Below, one piece after another: positions 30,251 to 42,469 of a DNA stretch of 64,000 nucleotides. Below the pieces are notes generated by a model that was not told where the DNA came from, searched no databases, and was given only the letters and a program-made list of their open reading frames with translations. The translations under genes and the position numbers were made by a program. The DNA comes from Alligator mississippiensis (Eukaryota > Chordata > Crocodylia > Alligatoridae), in the NCBI RefSeq assembly GCF_030867095.1, contig NC_081828.1, positions 215,605,978 to 215,669,977 of the forward strand. Direction: 5' to 3'. Each line of letters starts with the position of its first letter. The stretch's first letter is position 1.

Positions 30251-33200
30251 CTAAATGAAGCTGTATAATGAACCTAGAATAAATACCATTTTCTGTGCTA
30301 CTACCAGTGATGCTGCCTTCAGTTTTACAAGCGGTCCTCACTGTGACTCTGGTTCTGTGAAGTCCAGAGTTGATGAGGACTCTCAACTTCTGGGACTTGA
30401 AGATGTTCAAGATCTCTGCATGGAAGCACAGCCTTCCAAGAGATACAGGTTTTTGTGTGAAAACTTCCTGTTCACTCCGGTTCTCTCTCTCTTTCACCTG
30501 AGGTGGGGGTTTCCTCTAGTTTTCACTTTTTGTTACAAACGACACAAGGAAAACTCAAGTCCTGTTTAGACTTGAGTTACTTGATTCCCTACTTAAATCC
30601 AAGGAGCTTACCATATTTTTTTAAGTGCCAATCTACGCACTCCCCAAACGTTTGTGCCTTGAGGTGAAAACATTTGTGGAGTGTCTAGGCTGGTATTTGC
30701 AAAATGTGTTAGCGAATGAGTTTTTAGAAAATAAGTACCCAAATCTCAGCTACATATACCCTCTTTGTTATCCACCTACACACAATGTATCAGAGAAAGA
30801 GAGATAAATGATGTGCCATGAAACCAATTGCCATGTTTTATCTACGTCTACATCTATGTCCATGTCTATACACAACAGACAATATAGTTCCCAATGGTTT
30901 TAGCTTTGATGGCTTGTCGTACAGCTGTATTAGAATGTTGATTATCTTCATATTGAGTTCCCTTATCAATTAAAATTGGGGTCTTTATAGAAATATCCCA
31001 TATATTTGCAACCACTAGTTTACATTCCCCTTTGGTTTTCATTTCAGTTGGCATCTTGAGGAAAGTATCAGTGAAAGCAGGACTTGACTACAAATTTGCA
31101 ATTAGCTGCTTACCACTGGGCTTCCTGGCAATTTATATTCAGTATTACTTGTCTCGATGTAGTTTTATGTCTTTATAGCTGTTTATAAGCCTGTATCTTC
31201 TCCTTCTGGATTTCCAACAGTCCCCCGATCTCACCAGTCATCATCGGAAGTGAAATGCCCATTGCCCAACACACACCAAAAAAAGTATAGTTGCCAGAGT
31301 CAGAAATCTGCCAGCCATAAATCTGTTGACACATCTCCATTGCCAGAGTGATCGACTCCCTTTCACCCCAACAGACCCATTGGGATTCACAGATCCCAAC
31401 AGGCAATATATTGAATCAAGTGCACCAAATGCCCTTAGGAAAACGATGTAGCTGAAACTAAACAGCCATTAGCTAAACAGAAAAAGGTTAAAAACACTTA
31501 TTCATTAATGGAAGAATACATTTCAACAAAACACTCCATTTCTGACTGCTCAGTCCCTGCCCGCAAAGGAAATCCATACAATGCCTTCAGATGATGGGCC
31601 TGGAAACAGATCCATAGCTTTACTTGACCGCAAAAAAACATGGTCTTAACAGAGAACTTGGTTTTATAGCTTATTATAATTTACCTCTCCCATGCTTTGT
31701 CTCCAATCCACAGGTGATCACTGCACACTTTGCTGAACACAGTTAGTTAAAGGGGGAACAATTAATTGTCCTAACTTGCATTTAGCTTGGACAGTGTCTT
31801 CCTCTCTTCCGGCCCCAGTGAAGAGTGCTTGAAACCCCAAAGCTTGTCTCTCATCTCCCAACTACTTTGATTCAATAGAAGATATTGCCTATCTTCATCA
31901 ACCTTGCTTCCCAATTCATCTAGGTTTATCCCACCTGGAGGGCTTCTGAACTGATGTGCCTAAGTGTGGTCCTATTTCATCCTGCTCAAGTTCCTGAAAA
32001 AAAAATCATGAATGTACCTACTTTTGTACCCCACCATTATCTGAGTCTTCAGACTTAGTCACCAAAGGCGGCTAGCAGAAAAAAGACCCACCCACCTTTG
32101 CATGAATTATTTTTTTTTGGAAGGGGAATTCAGGTCGGGTGGAATAGTACGTCAATGAGGCATTTAAATCCACTTAACATGTGGAACTGAATCTCTTAAT
32201 GTCGACTGAGATGGAAGAAGGATACACAGCAAATGACAGACTCTCCGCCCGGTATCATCCTGGAATCAGAGGCACTGTCCAAGTTGCACCAGTTTCTACC
32301 CCTGGAGCCCAGCCTACAGGTCCAGGATCATGTTTGTAGTGGCCCCACTTTGGAAACATCTGTCTCTACCATTCATGAACCTCTGCTACTTGAACTAGAG
32401 TCCCCCATTTATTAGCCACACCCATAGCAGCTGTACACACCACTAATGGGGAACAGTGACGCACTGAGAGAGTTGATTCAATTCTTCCTGCATGTTGCAT
32501 TGCACAGACCTCGAGTAGCAAACTCTATTTGGGGCAAAGCCTAGTCCTCCATGTTGCCCAGAGCTCCCAGTTCACCGAGGGCTACACTGCAGAAATGGGC
32601 CCAGCTGGAGAGATGGAAAGCTCACAACGTGTCTTGATTCCTAGCTTCTCATGGGAGAAGGTTTAAACTTGTTCCCAAAACCTATCTTACCAGGGTGAAG
32701 GACAGCAGCAACCCCTGTAGTTGAGGGCAGCTGCATCCCAGTTCTGGGTTGAGGTATCCAAGCTGAGCTATCCCCCTAAGGCAAATATCCCCCTGGCATC
32801 TAAAAACAGATCAGACTACAGTCCTTTATGTCTAATCTCCAAGAGAATGATGACAGCTGCATGCATGCAGAGAAAGAAAATGGAGCAAAAATAATTATAT
32901 CAATTTGAGAATTGTTATACAAGAATGCAATACATAAAAAAATAGATTTGACATGGCAAAACCCATCCCAAAGTAGAAAGACAAAATTAAACAGGAAAGA
33001 AAAAATAATGAGACACTTTTATATATACCTGTGTAAGAGCAGGTGTGACTTTCTATTTTTCCCATGTGTCAGCCTGGGCGAGAGGAAATTTGTGGAGCTC
33101 ACAATGAAAAACAATTTGTTTTCCGTGTTCAGTATTGTCATCTAAAGACGCCTCTTTAAGAGCTGGGGGAGAAAATTAATTTCTGAATGCTTGAGAAAGC

Positions 33201-33918
33201 CAGGGTTGTTTATTCTAAATGCTTCTGAGAGAAGACGGCTAAACCCAGCATGGCATCGGCTTCCTTGCAAATTGTAGGGAACTTGCTGTCAGATAATAGC
33301 GCAATAATGAAAGTGATAGTAACAGCTCTTGAAATGTGTCTCCTTCTTGCTTTCAGAATAATAGAAAAGGAAGAGGTATGAAATTCCAATTTGGCTCAGG
33401 CAATGGGTCGATGATGAACTGATATAGTTCCTGGCTGACCAACTCACAGGGTAACTCTGCACATTGGTACCAGTTTGAATGGAAGGATGGGTACTCTGGG
33501 AGTTGGGTATCCAGGGTGTTTCTTTCTTCTTTTAAAGCATATTGTATTCATAGGTATGTTTTAAGGCCAGAAAGGACTATCGTGTTCAACTAATGAACCT
33601 CCTGTGTCATGCAAGATGAATCATTCCTCTTGGTGATTCTTGGAAGTGAGGGATATATTCTTCTCTTAGGCATGGAGTAGTTTTATCCAGGCACAGAAAC
33701 TTGTGGGAAGACTTCCAAAGGCAGAATGGTCACTTATGTGTCTGGCTTTCAGGAAGATAGGTGCTCAATTCCCTTTGAGTCTCTGACGCTTTCCACCTTG
33801 AGGCTGAACGAGAGTATACCCAGGGTTCATATTGGGGGTGGAAAGTGGCTGCAGTTCCTCAAGCTTAACCCCTCCAACAAAGCAAGATACTAAAGGAGAC
33901 TGAATCATAGCTCTTGAT
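30251..33918. other. Unassigned gene-poor sequence with a candidate conserved block at 33090-33360
   Basis: No exon, RNA gene or named repeat was recognised across 3.7 kb. The part around 33090-33360 ('acaatgaaaaacaatttgtt', 'gggagaaaattaatttctga', 'gcgcaataatgaaagtgata') looks like single-copy conserved noncoding DNA by texture. This is inference only. Confidence 0.3.
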
Positions 33919-34201
33919 ACAACAGTGCTTCTACTCTTCATTTTATATATATATAATGATATATATATCTATATATGTATCCATATATCTATATCTATAT
34001 ATAGATATCTATCTATACATATCCATATATAGAGAGATATATCTATATCTGTATCTATATCTATATCTCTATATATGTAATATATATACATAATTTATAT
34101 ATATTATAAATATATATATTATATATATTTATATAAATTTATATTTATATAAATTTATATATATATATATATATATAAAATGAAGAGTAGAAGCACTTTG
34201 T
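33919..34201. repeat. Palindromic AT-rich repeat (~283 bp)
   Basis: The left arm begins 'acaacagtgcttctactctt' and runs into 'cattttatatatat'. The right arm ends 'tatataaaatgaagagtag' then 'aagcactttgt'. The arms are reverse complements apart from a one- to two-base difference near the outer end. They flank about 220 bp of nearly pure A/T with many TATA and 'atctatatat' words. The whole can extrude a cruciform. Confidence 0.9.
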
Positions 34202-37097
34202 ATATGTATACATTCTTCTACTCTAATGTTAAGCTGAGTAAAATAGAAGCAGGATCAGATCATGCCCCGTGTGTTGCCACCCAGACCCCAGAGAGGGAGA
34301 AAAATGCTAGCCCCATCTTTCCGACAAGAACCAGAGAGGTCCCAAGTGTTTTCCTTTATCATTATTGCGCTTTCCATAATCTCTGTGTTGCCGGCTTTTG
34401 TTAACTGTTACCTACCTATTGTAGCTATCTATCTATTTATCTTAAATCTCTATATAGATCTTCTCTGTAATCTGTGTGTCGCAGGCTCTGCAGTCAAAGC
34501 ACGGACTCGAGGAAGCAGGATAACCCTTGGCAGAGTAACATAAAATGCTTCAGGATACTTTCACCCCATTTCAGCATGGCTTTGTTTCAGAACCAGCTAC
34601 ATTTCTGGCTTCTGTAATTAGGTCAGAAGCCACTGATTTTACTCCCCTGATTGGGAATATGAAGCTTCAGTCACTATACTTTCTCCAAGCGTTTTCCTTG
34701 CTCCCTCTTTGCTCGCTCGGTGAATTCCCTTTGTATCCAGTGAGTGGAAAACTGAAATGTCAAACCTTGAGCCAATCCTTCAGAGCACCAACTTCAGCTC
34801 TGACACCCACAGGGGCCAAATCCTCAGCTGGCATGAACAGTCATAGCTGCAGTAGCACCGCACTGATTTATATCCACGGAGCATAGGGTGCATTGGGAAC
34901 GCTTAGACGGTGCATAAATGTCATCCATTTCACCCTGTACATCTAAAAGCTGCGGATGTGGCTGATTCTCCTGTTAAGACCCAAGTCAGTATTCAGTACC
35001 TCAGTTTAATTGGCATGGAGAGAAAACCTGGCCCTGAGATTTGGTTTAAGAATATGTGTCACAAAGCACCGCAGAGAATGTATCCCCTCCCTTGAGAAAC
35101 ACCGCAGCGTTTGCACATGCCGGTGCTTTGGAAATACATATTCATTCATTCGTTGATAAGAAGGAAACGCATTCAAAGCCTGGCATCTTAAGTCATATTA
35201 ATTTTGCTTCCTCGCCGCTGCAACACAAACAAGATGTTATGCTAATTTAGAAGTTGAGCTTCTCCTTTGAGGAGAAACAAAGTGGAGGGGGTGGGAATCC
35301 CAGACTGCTTTATGGCATCAGTCCACCCTCCACTTCTTCACCGGGGCGAACATGTGCGTGCAGGATGTGTGCGTGTCATGGGGGCTCTCAGATCATACTA
35401 ACCATCGCTTCCAATGCAACTAAAAACAGGGTCTACAATGATCAGAGAAGGAAATGAAATTAAAGGCAGCCTTAAATTTCTCTGCCTGTCTGCCCAGATA
35501 GCAGGACGGGCATAATATTATACTCATCCCACAAAATCCTAGGCCTGGAGCCTCAGTCGTTATAAAGCAACACTTTTTTTGGGGGGGGGGGGGGGCGCAT
35601 TGATTCATGCCAGGCTTCCTCCTTGTTTGTCCCCCACAAGCTGAAGGCACAAATTAGGCCTTGCAAAATGAATCATTTGTAACAAACTCGCAGATGAGTA
35701 CAATCCCTTGAAAACAAAAGCATTCATTGCCACAAAATACTGCTGGGGCCAGGAGCTCAGAAGGATGTAACAGAAAAGGACCCAAGATCTCTATGGAGAA
35801 TGCAGGTACCTCTAGTGATATAAAGCAGGGCTACAAAAAGTTAGGAAAGAAAAAAAACTCTGATACAGTGGAACATCATCCCTAAATAATGGGGGACGGG
35901 ATCTCTCCTCTCCAAGGAGCAGGTTATTGCAAACTCTTGCCACGAGAGGGTGACTTGTTCTTCCTCTATAAGGTGCGTAGCAATATTTAAAGGTGGTTTC
36001 TGCAGGATACGAATACCCCTTGCAGTCATCTTTCACTTGTAGCTAACCCATGCCTAGTGTTGGCTCATCTCTACCTGCTGCTGATCCTCAATGTAAAGAG
36101 TCTGGTGGATATGCCTGTGAATCTGTCTTCTCTACATTTTGGCTTGAATTGGCATAGCCTCGCATGGGTCCCCCTAAATCCCAGATAATTCCTCTGGTTG
36201 CTCTACTTTAAAAGCAGCTCTAAATAGGATATCTGTCAAATGCCCATAGAGGTACACTGTCCTCTTCTACCTCAGAAACCATAAGGCAGAGCACAAGGTT
36301 TTCTTCTTGTCCCATTGCTGCCGCCACTTGCCTTGCCCCTCCATGCAGTGAGGATATCATGCTCCAGATCTTGCCAAGACAGCTGGGTGAGTTGGACACC
36401 AGCACTGGAGGATGGTCATCCTCTCTAGGCAGTTCTTCTTTCTTCAGCAATCCCTCACAGTCAAGGGTGGTTGTCTTCCGTGACTGTCTTATCTGTGTGT
36501 CCGAAGATGGATGATGAGACCAACCCCTCTAGGCAACTAGACCATCCCCAACAGAACAAGGTGCTTGAGGCATACCTGCTACCCTCCACATCTGCACCAG
36601 TATCCACAGGTATGTCTACACCTTGCCTTAAGAGCATGCTACATGCTGTGGTAGGTGCCCCTTTCAAGTACCCTGAGCCACGTGAACTGCCCCGTCCTGG
36701 TCTTGCTACACATCATGAGAAAAAGGAGAGACAAGGAGGAGGGCAGCCTGGTTGCTAGAACAACAGGAAACTCAAATAGAGCCTTTCTTGGACATGCAAC
36801 AGCTACTTGTCTCTTTGGCTTGGCTTTGCTCTAATTATCAATAGTAAAGACAGGAGGTAGGGTGCAGAAGGGAGAGCAGTAGGGGACATTGGGGTGTGTA
36901 CTGAAAACATGGCAAAGGGGGCAGGGTGGGGGGAAACTCCAGATGCTCAGGAGACCATCCAGAGTAAGGCTCTGCTGTAATCTAAGGGGGTTTTAATGCA
37001 ATTAGTCAGTGAGTTTGCGCTGAAGGTCAGCCTGGCAGTACCTCTAGGTTGAAGGGCAGACTGATCCCAAGAAGAGGCTGCCATATGGCATACGAAG
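34202..37097. other. Unassigned gene-poor sequence
   Basis: No gene recognised. A homopolymer of seven T and fifteen G sits at 35574-35595. The interval 34540-35250 is non-repetitive and may include conserved noncoding DNA. Confidence 0.3.
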
Positions 37098-37185
37098 ATC
37101 ATAGAGTCATAGAGAAGTTGGGCTAAAAGAGACCTCCAGAGCTCATCTAGTCCAACTCTGCCTGAGCATCCCTACCCAAACCAAG
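37098..37185 (-). repeat. CR1 LINE 3' end, reversed
   Basis: 'gatcatagagtcatagagaa' then 'gttgggctaaaagagacctc' and 'ctcatctagtccaactctgc' is the inverted CR1 terminus. Confidence 0.85.
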
Positions 37186-39112
37186 ATGCTTCTTGCGGGG
37201 CTGGATGCAGAAGAGCTGCTGTTTCTCAGGGTTTGTTTTCTGCAGCCCAAGGATGTGGGTGGGTTGCCTTTGGGATGGTCCTAGGGATGACCCAATGGAC
37301 CAACTGCACTGGCTTCAGATGGCATCATCCCAACTTAGCAAAGGGCCGTGGAAATGTTGCTGCTCCTATCACAAGAAAATAAAATCCTGGTTTTCACTCT
37401 GTCAATGAAACGGGAAAATGTGTGTTAAACCCATTCATGGATAACCAGAAATCCACAACACAAGCGACCCCTTCAGCACGTCTGGCGTCCCCAAGGACGC
37501 ATCCATTATAGCGCAATCCTGCCGAGATGGGGCTTGCACCCTACACAGGGGTTCTGTCCTTTCTGCGCTCAGTGACTAATCAGACAGAAAGCCATAGAAA
37601 TTAAATGATTAGCCTCTGTTTATATACACACGGGGCATTGATCCCGGGGTCTGTTTTATGGGCTGCCCTATATGAAGCGTGATGTGAGTGAAATTCATTT
37701 ATAAAGTCAAGCACTGTGTGAGTGAAAGTCTAAGTGCCTGTTTCATTCCCCCTGTATTAGACTCCCTGTCCTCTTACAGGAAGCTCTAATAAAGTCTCCA
37801 GGGACATTTAAAATGAATTAAAATAAAATTTCTCCAAATGGAAACACTGCGTTGGTAAGATACTGCACTGTGTGATAGCGTGGAGCCAGGGAATATTTGA
37901 AGGCCTGTAAAATAAACTCATTAAACTGATACTCTGAATGCAAGGCCTATGAAATAAGCACGTGGCAGCCATTTCCTATCTCTAGACTTAAGAGAATTAT
38001 CTAATGAGGTGTTGGAGCTGTATAATGACAAGGCTGTAACTCAAGGAAACCAGAATTCATTTGCCCAAAGGGACAAAGAGATAGAGACAGCCCACATTGC
38101 TAAACCTCTACCTGGATTTGAACATTATCCATTTTGCTTTGTGGCCATCTCAACACTTCACCAAGAGCCATCAGAACAAACCGGGCTGTTTAGACACAGA
38201 CAGGTTCTCGGATGCTAAAGGCATTAAAACAATTTTCAAATGAAATAACGATAAAGGTGTAATACTTCCTGGTACTAGTAAGGTCCAATGTCATCTAAAA
38301 AGCACTGTAAAATGACACAACTTTCACATGTATATCCTCATTTGATATCAGTGAAGCTCTATTGATTCCCATCAGCTGTCTCTTGACTCAAGGAGCTGTC
38401 AACGTACGACAAGCTTCTGCATTTCAACTCTGTAGCTAGGGCCGCTGATAAAATCATGTGTGACAGATCATGCACCTGCACTGCTGTAGCTCAGATGAAG
38501 AGCATGGTTTGGCTTGCTTATTACTTTTATGTCCCCAAAAGTATGCTCTCAGCATGCATGACAAGGTTGTTTGCAGCTAGTAAATATTAAACGACTACTG
38601 ATAGCTAGAAAATGATATTTAGAGGTTTGTTTTTGGAAATTGGCTTGTAGGTAAATATATATATGCATTAAAATAATGGGCCAGGGTAGCAGCAAAGGTT
38701 AATTGATTTCTAAAGGCCCAGTCACACAGTACTCACAGCCTTTAAGGCAGACAGGGTGTCTAACACAACGAGGCCAATGGATATACACATAGCCTGGGAA
38801 ACTGTGGGTATATACCACACTGTTCGCTAACATGAGACAAAGTGGCAGCAGCTCACAAGGCACAAGAGAGCGGGGGCCTGAGTTTCTGGTTTTGGGGGAA
38901 CAGACCAAATTAGGAGAAGACCCGGAAAGTCCAAATTAGGATGTGATGGGCTTGTAAAACAAAGGATTATGCTGACAGGACAGAATGTGGACAGTATGAC
39001 GACCACAGAGAAACCAATCAGTGATAGCCATGGATGAAGAGTCATCAGGAGGGGGAAAGAATACAAAAGAAGGGACTTTAGAGCAACAAAGGGCCCCCAT
39101 CCCTGAGAAGAG
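37186..39112. other. Unassigned sequence with a candidate conserved block at 37600-38060
   Basis: 37600-38060 is single-copy-looking, AT-rich and lacks repeat marks ('gaaattcatttataaagtca', 'gaagctctaataaagtctcc', 'gcaaggcctatgaaataagc'). No coding frame is convincing. The rest shows no gene. Confidence 0.3.
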
Positions 39113-39262
39113 TCATAGATTTTAAGGCTGGAAGGGACTTTGGAAGATCATCCAGTCCAGCCCCCCTACACTAGGCAGGAAATACAGCTGGGGGTTAGGG
39201 GACTGTCCAGGCTCCTCTTGAAGATTTCCAGGGTAGGCGATTGCACTACCTTTGGAGGGAGC
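39113..39262 (-). repeat. CR1 LINE 3' end, reversed, next to a tRNA gene
   Basis: 'catagattttaaggctggaa' then 'gggactttggaagatcatcc' and 'agtccagcccccctacacta' is the CR1 tail reversed, continuing to about 'cactacctttggaggga'. The tRNA-Gln begins about 30 bp beyond its end. Confidence 0.8.
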
Positions 39263-39294
39263 TTAGAAACAAAGGTCAGAGTGGGGGCAAAAAC

Positions 39295-39366
39295 AGGTCC
39301 CACTGAGATTTGAACTCAGATCACTGGAGTCAAAGTCCAGGGTGCTAACCATTACACCATGGAACC
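39295..39366 (-). tRNA. tRNA-Gln (anticodon TTG)
   Basis: The minus strand folds as a 72-base tRNA. The acceptor stem pairs ggttcca with tgggacc (one G-T wobble), followed by a D arm with 'gtgtaatggttagcac'. The anticodon stem ctgga/tccag closes a seven-base loop ctttgac with anticodon TTG. The T arm ctgag-ttcaaat-ctcag has a full five-pair stem. Discriminator base T is followed at once by gttttt, a Pol III terminator. No CCA is encoded, as expected for a nuclear gene and against a retroposed tRNA. Against my memory of human tRNA-Gln, the T-stem change appears compensatory (C-G to T-A). The loop base 3' of the anticodon (C for A) is unusual and could mean reduced function. The gene sits beside a CR1 fragment, and its 5' flank repeats 12 bases of its own D arm. 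Confidence 0.78.
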
Positions 39367-39374
39367 ATTACACC

Positions 39375-40639
39375 TAGCTGCCAGTAGGAAGGGTCCATCA
39401 CAGCTGTAAATGAGAGTCCCTGAGAAGGGTCCCCCAAAAGGGTCTCTGAGAAGGAAACCTGAGGCCACATGTACAGAGGGCAGACCAGCAGCCCGTCTCA
39501 TCCACCCCATTGGGAGGTGGGGTGGGCCTCGGTCTCTGACCTCCAGGCTGCTGGCATTCAAGAGAGAACCTCAGAGTGAAGCTCACGTCCTGGCCAGATA
39601 TATCTTGACTCTGATGACAGCCCTAGACTTGGTAGATATATAGAAGTGCTTGCATTATTCTATCAATAAAATTTGCCTATTATCAAATGGAAAGGCTCTG
39701 TTTGGCCTGAGGGTTTGGGTCCACCTGGAACAAGGTATCTGGATCATAAATCGACTGCCAATGGCTACCTGTCTTATCCAACAGGCCCCCATGTTACATG
39801 AGGTGATAAACTACAAGAGTGAAGACCTTACTCCTTGTCTCAACCCCTGATGAGACCTATCCCTGCTTCTAGCTCCCACACCCATTGTGGAGCAAGCTCA
39901 ATAATTTTAGACACGCTGCAGCAAGATGTGCAAAAAAGCACAGGGTCCAATGGAGGCTGCAGGAGCACAGGATCTGCAGCAATGAGCCAAGCTCCCTGCT
40001 GATGGCTATGCCCAGTGGGACCAAAGGGGATCAACTTCTGGTGCCCCCTGGTAGCCCAGTGGACCAGAGATGCTCTGTTGGTGGAGTCCAGCCCATGAGC
40101 CATATGTTTGACATGCCTGCCCTATGTGATCATAGACAAATTAGGAAAGACCTACTGTGGCAGTCTCATTTTGTCATGAAACACCCAAAGACGCAGAATC
40201 CCAATGGCCACCAGGTATAGTTGAGTAGCTCAAGGAACAAGAGTAAAACACCTCAGCTTTGCTTTTCAATTTAGTAATTTTCTTCAATAGTAAATTTATC
40301 TTTTTAGGGAGCTAGAATTCCACTCACCCACCCTTGTTTCATGGCCTTATTTTCTGGCGTGTTACCCAGCACACATGTACACTCTGTGTTGTATCTAATT
40401 TAAAAAAATACATAGAACAAATAATAAAAGTAGAGGTGTTTTGCAAGAGGCTTTGAAGACCGTTTGTTGACCTCTGTATTGGAGTGTTCCCCCACAAGTA
40501 GATTAACAGAGGGCTACAAGGAAAATAAGCAGACTATGGTGGCTTTGAAGATGGGTTCCCAGAGGGAAGAGGCTGTCAGGAGGATGTTCAGCAATGCGGT
40601 GACATTTATAGCTGATTGACTGGGATCTGACAGTTGTCT
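39375..40639. other. Unassigned sequence, possible hAT-like end near 40124
   Basis: 'cagcccatgagccatatgtt' then 'tgacatgcctgccctatg' (40089-40126) resembles the reversed end of a CAGGGxxxGTCAAACATATGG-type hAT-like element, whose other end (about 39890) is unclear. No gene was recognised elsewhere. Confidence 0.35.
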
Positions 40640-41345
40640 GATTCAGTCCAGTGATAGCAATATTCGTTTCACTGATGGTTCAGCTACTTGCAGGAGGTGT
40701 GATGCAGACACTGATGCTTTGCCCCTTGCATGTGGACGTACTAGTGGAGACCCAACTGCACTCAGCTGCTACAGTGCATCTTGCACCCCAGTCGTATTGC
40801 ACCCCAGTCCACTCCCATGGTTCTCAGTTCTCAGTAACATTGCTCCCCCTCATCTCCACCACACAAATACTGAAGTGTGCTTACTAGCCAGACTCCATGA
40901 TAATCCTACACTGCCAGTGCACTGGGACATATTCTACCCACCAATAGCTTGACTCTCCTCAAGACACCCAATAAGGTCCGTTCAAAATCCTCTGACTTTT
41001 CCTTACTTACTCGATGGCACAAAGAATGGTCAGTGCAAACACCAATCAATCACCACATCATCTCTGACCCTATAGTCAATCAACCAGGATTTAACTGGCC
41101 ACACCATTATTGGGCAATTCTCAGCCGTTTTCAAACTGGACAGGGTCACTGTGCCTCAAACCTATAGCAATGGGGTATTTGCAATGACAACAAATGCTCT
41201 TGTGGACAAGTTCAAACCATGTCCCACATTGTTGACTTGTGTCCATTTACAATGCTACCTGGTGGCCTTCAAGCTCTTTACACTGATGGTGACATTGCCC
41301 TAAGATGGCTAAAACAATATGCCGAAACTGCATACACTAAATAAA
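40640..41345 (+). repeat. Non-CR1 LINE fragment, C-terminal part with CxC-H-C motif
   Basis: Broken frames translate to WFSVLSNIAPPHLHHTNTE (about 40815), LLTRWHKEWS, NWPHHYWAILSRFQTGQGHC and, at about 41194-41247, a CSCGQVQTMSHIVDLCPF segment that fits CxC-x8-H-x4-C. It is followed by GGLQALYTDGDIALRWLKQY. This pattern (an IAPPHLRR-like block, then an RF-TG-G--x--L stretch and a zinc-knuckle-like end) is a non-LTR retrotransposon C-terminus distinct from CR1. It may be RTE-like, but the clade is not certain. Several stops and frame changes show it is dead. Confidence 0.7.
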
Positions 41346-42465
41346 TAGCACTTTGGTCATATCAACACCAGTTTTCTGAGCAGGAAAAGCAACATGAGGC
41401 TATGACGTCACACTATCTCTGATGAGCAAATCTCACATATATCTCCACACAATGGCCCAGCTTTAACAGGAGAGGTGGAGAGCACCTTTCTCCTCCACCC
41501 AAGCTCAAGAATGGCCTATAACAGGGGTTCCTTAAGTGTGGCCCATGGACCAAATGGGAGCCATGAACCCTTTGGATATGCCTCAACCCTTTGAAATGGC
41601 CCTTCAGAGGCAAAACTCCTGGCCAATAATCTGTGGTGAGGGCTCTTTCCTAAGTGGGAGGATAGGTGGTTTTGAAACCTCTCAGGCAGGGGAAGGCATT
41701 AAATCTGGGCTGCCCACTTCCTGGACAAATGCTCTAGTGAGTAGACCATTATCTCAAGGCCACTGGCACCCCAGCTGCCTTTTCAATGAGAAAAGGTGTC
41801 CCTGCTTATTTCCCTGCAAGGAAGAGGTTAGGTATTCATCTTATAGTGAAGATGCTGGGCTGTTGGCTTGAATTGGCCAAGGTACCTAAGTGAGTAGTTT
41901 TGGGTACACAATTTCAGAGACACTCCTGTCCTAAAAGTTAGGTATGGCAGAGCCTAAACTTTAGATATCCACATCCATTATTAAGCTGGTTTTCAGCTCT
42001 TTTTCTCCATACAGGGCTCTTTTCTCTTCAAACCAACATATATTCCCCTTACCACCTTCAAAACTCTTCACTTTTGACTCCATTTCCACAACCAAACTCT
42101 GCTTGGAAAATCTCCATTTCCACTCCTGGAAAATGACCTGGATGGATTGTATAGAGAATGCAAAGGTGTCCTCAATCCATTTTGGGTATTCACTTGGGAG
42201 AAACTAGTGAGTTATGTTTGTTGTCCCAAAGGTTGGGACAACAATATAACCCTTCTTTCTCCTGGCCTCTGTGTGAACGGCCAGCTATGTTACAGAAAAG
42301 TTATTTTACAAAAAAATATTAAAAACTTTTAAATGAAGTTATTGGAAACTATTTTTTCCATCTCCTTCCACCAAGTAGTGTCAAGTGCTTGAATACTACG
42401 TACATGGTTGTGTGATGCCATTGTCTCTATGAATGATTTTGCATGTTGCAACTTTCCTAGCAGTC
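41346..42465. other. Unassigned sequence with a hAT-like end at 41523
   Basis: From 41523, 'caggggttccttaagtgtgg' then 'cccatggacc' looks like the start of an hAT-like element. Its far end was not found. No gene is seen. Confidence 0.35.
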
Positions 42466-42469
42466 AAGC

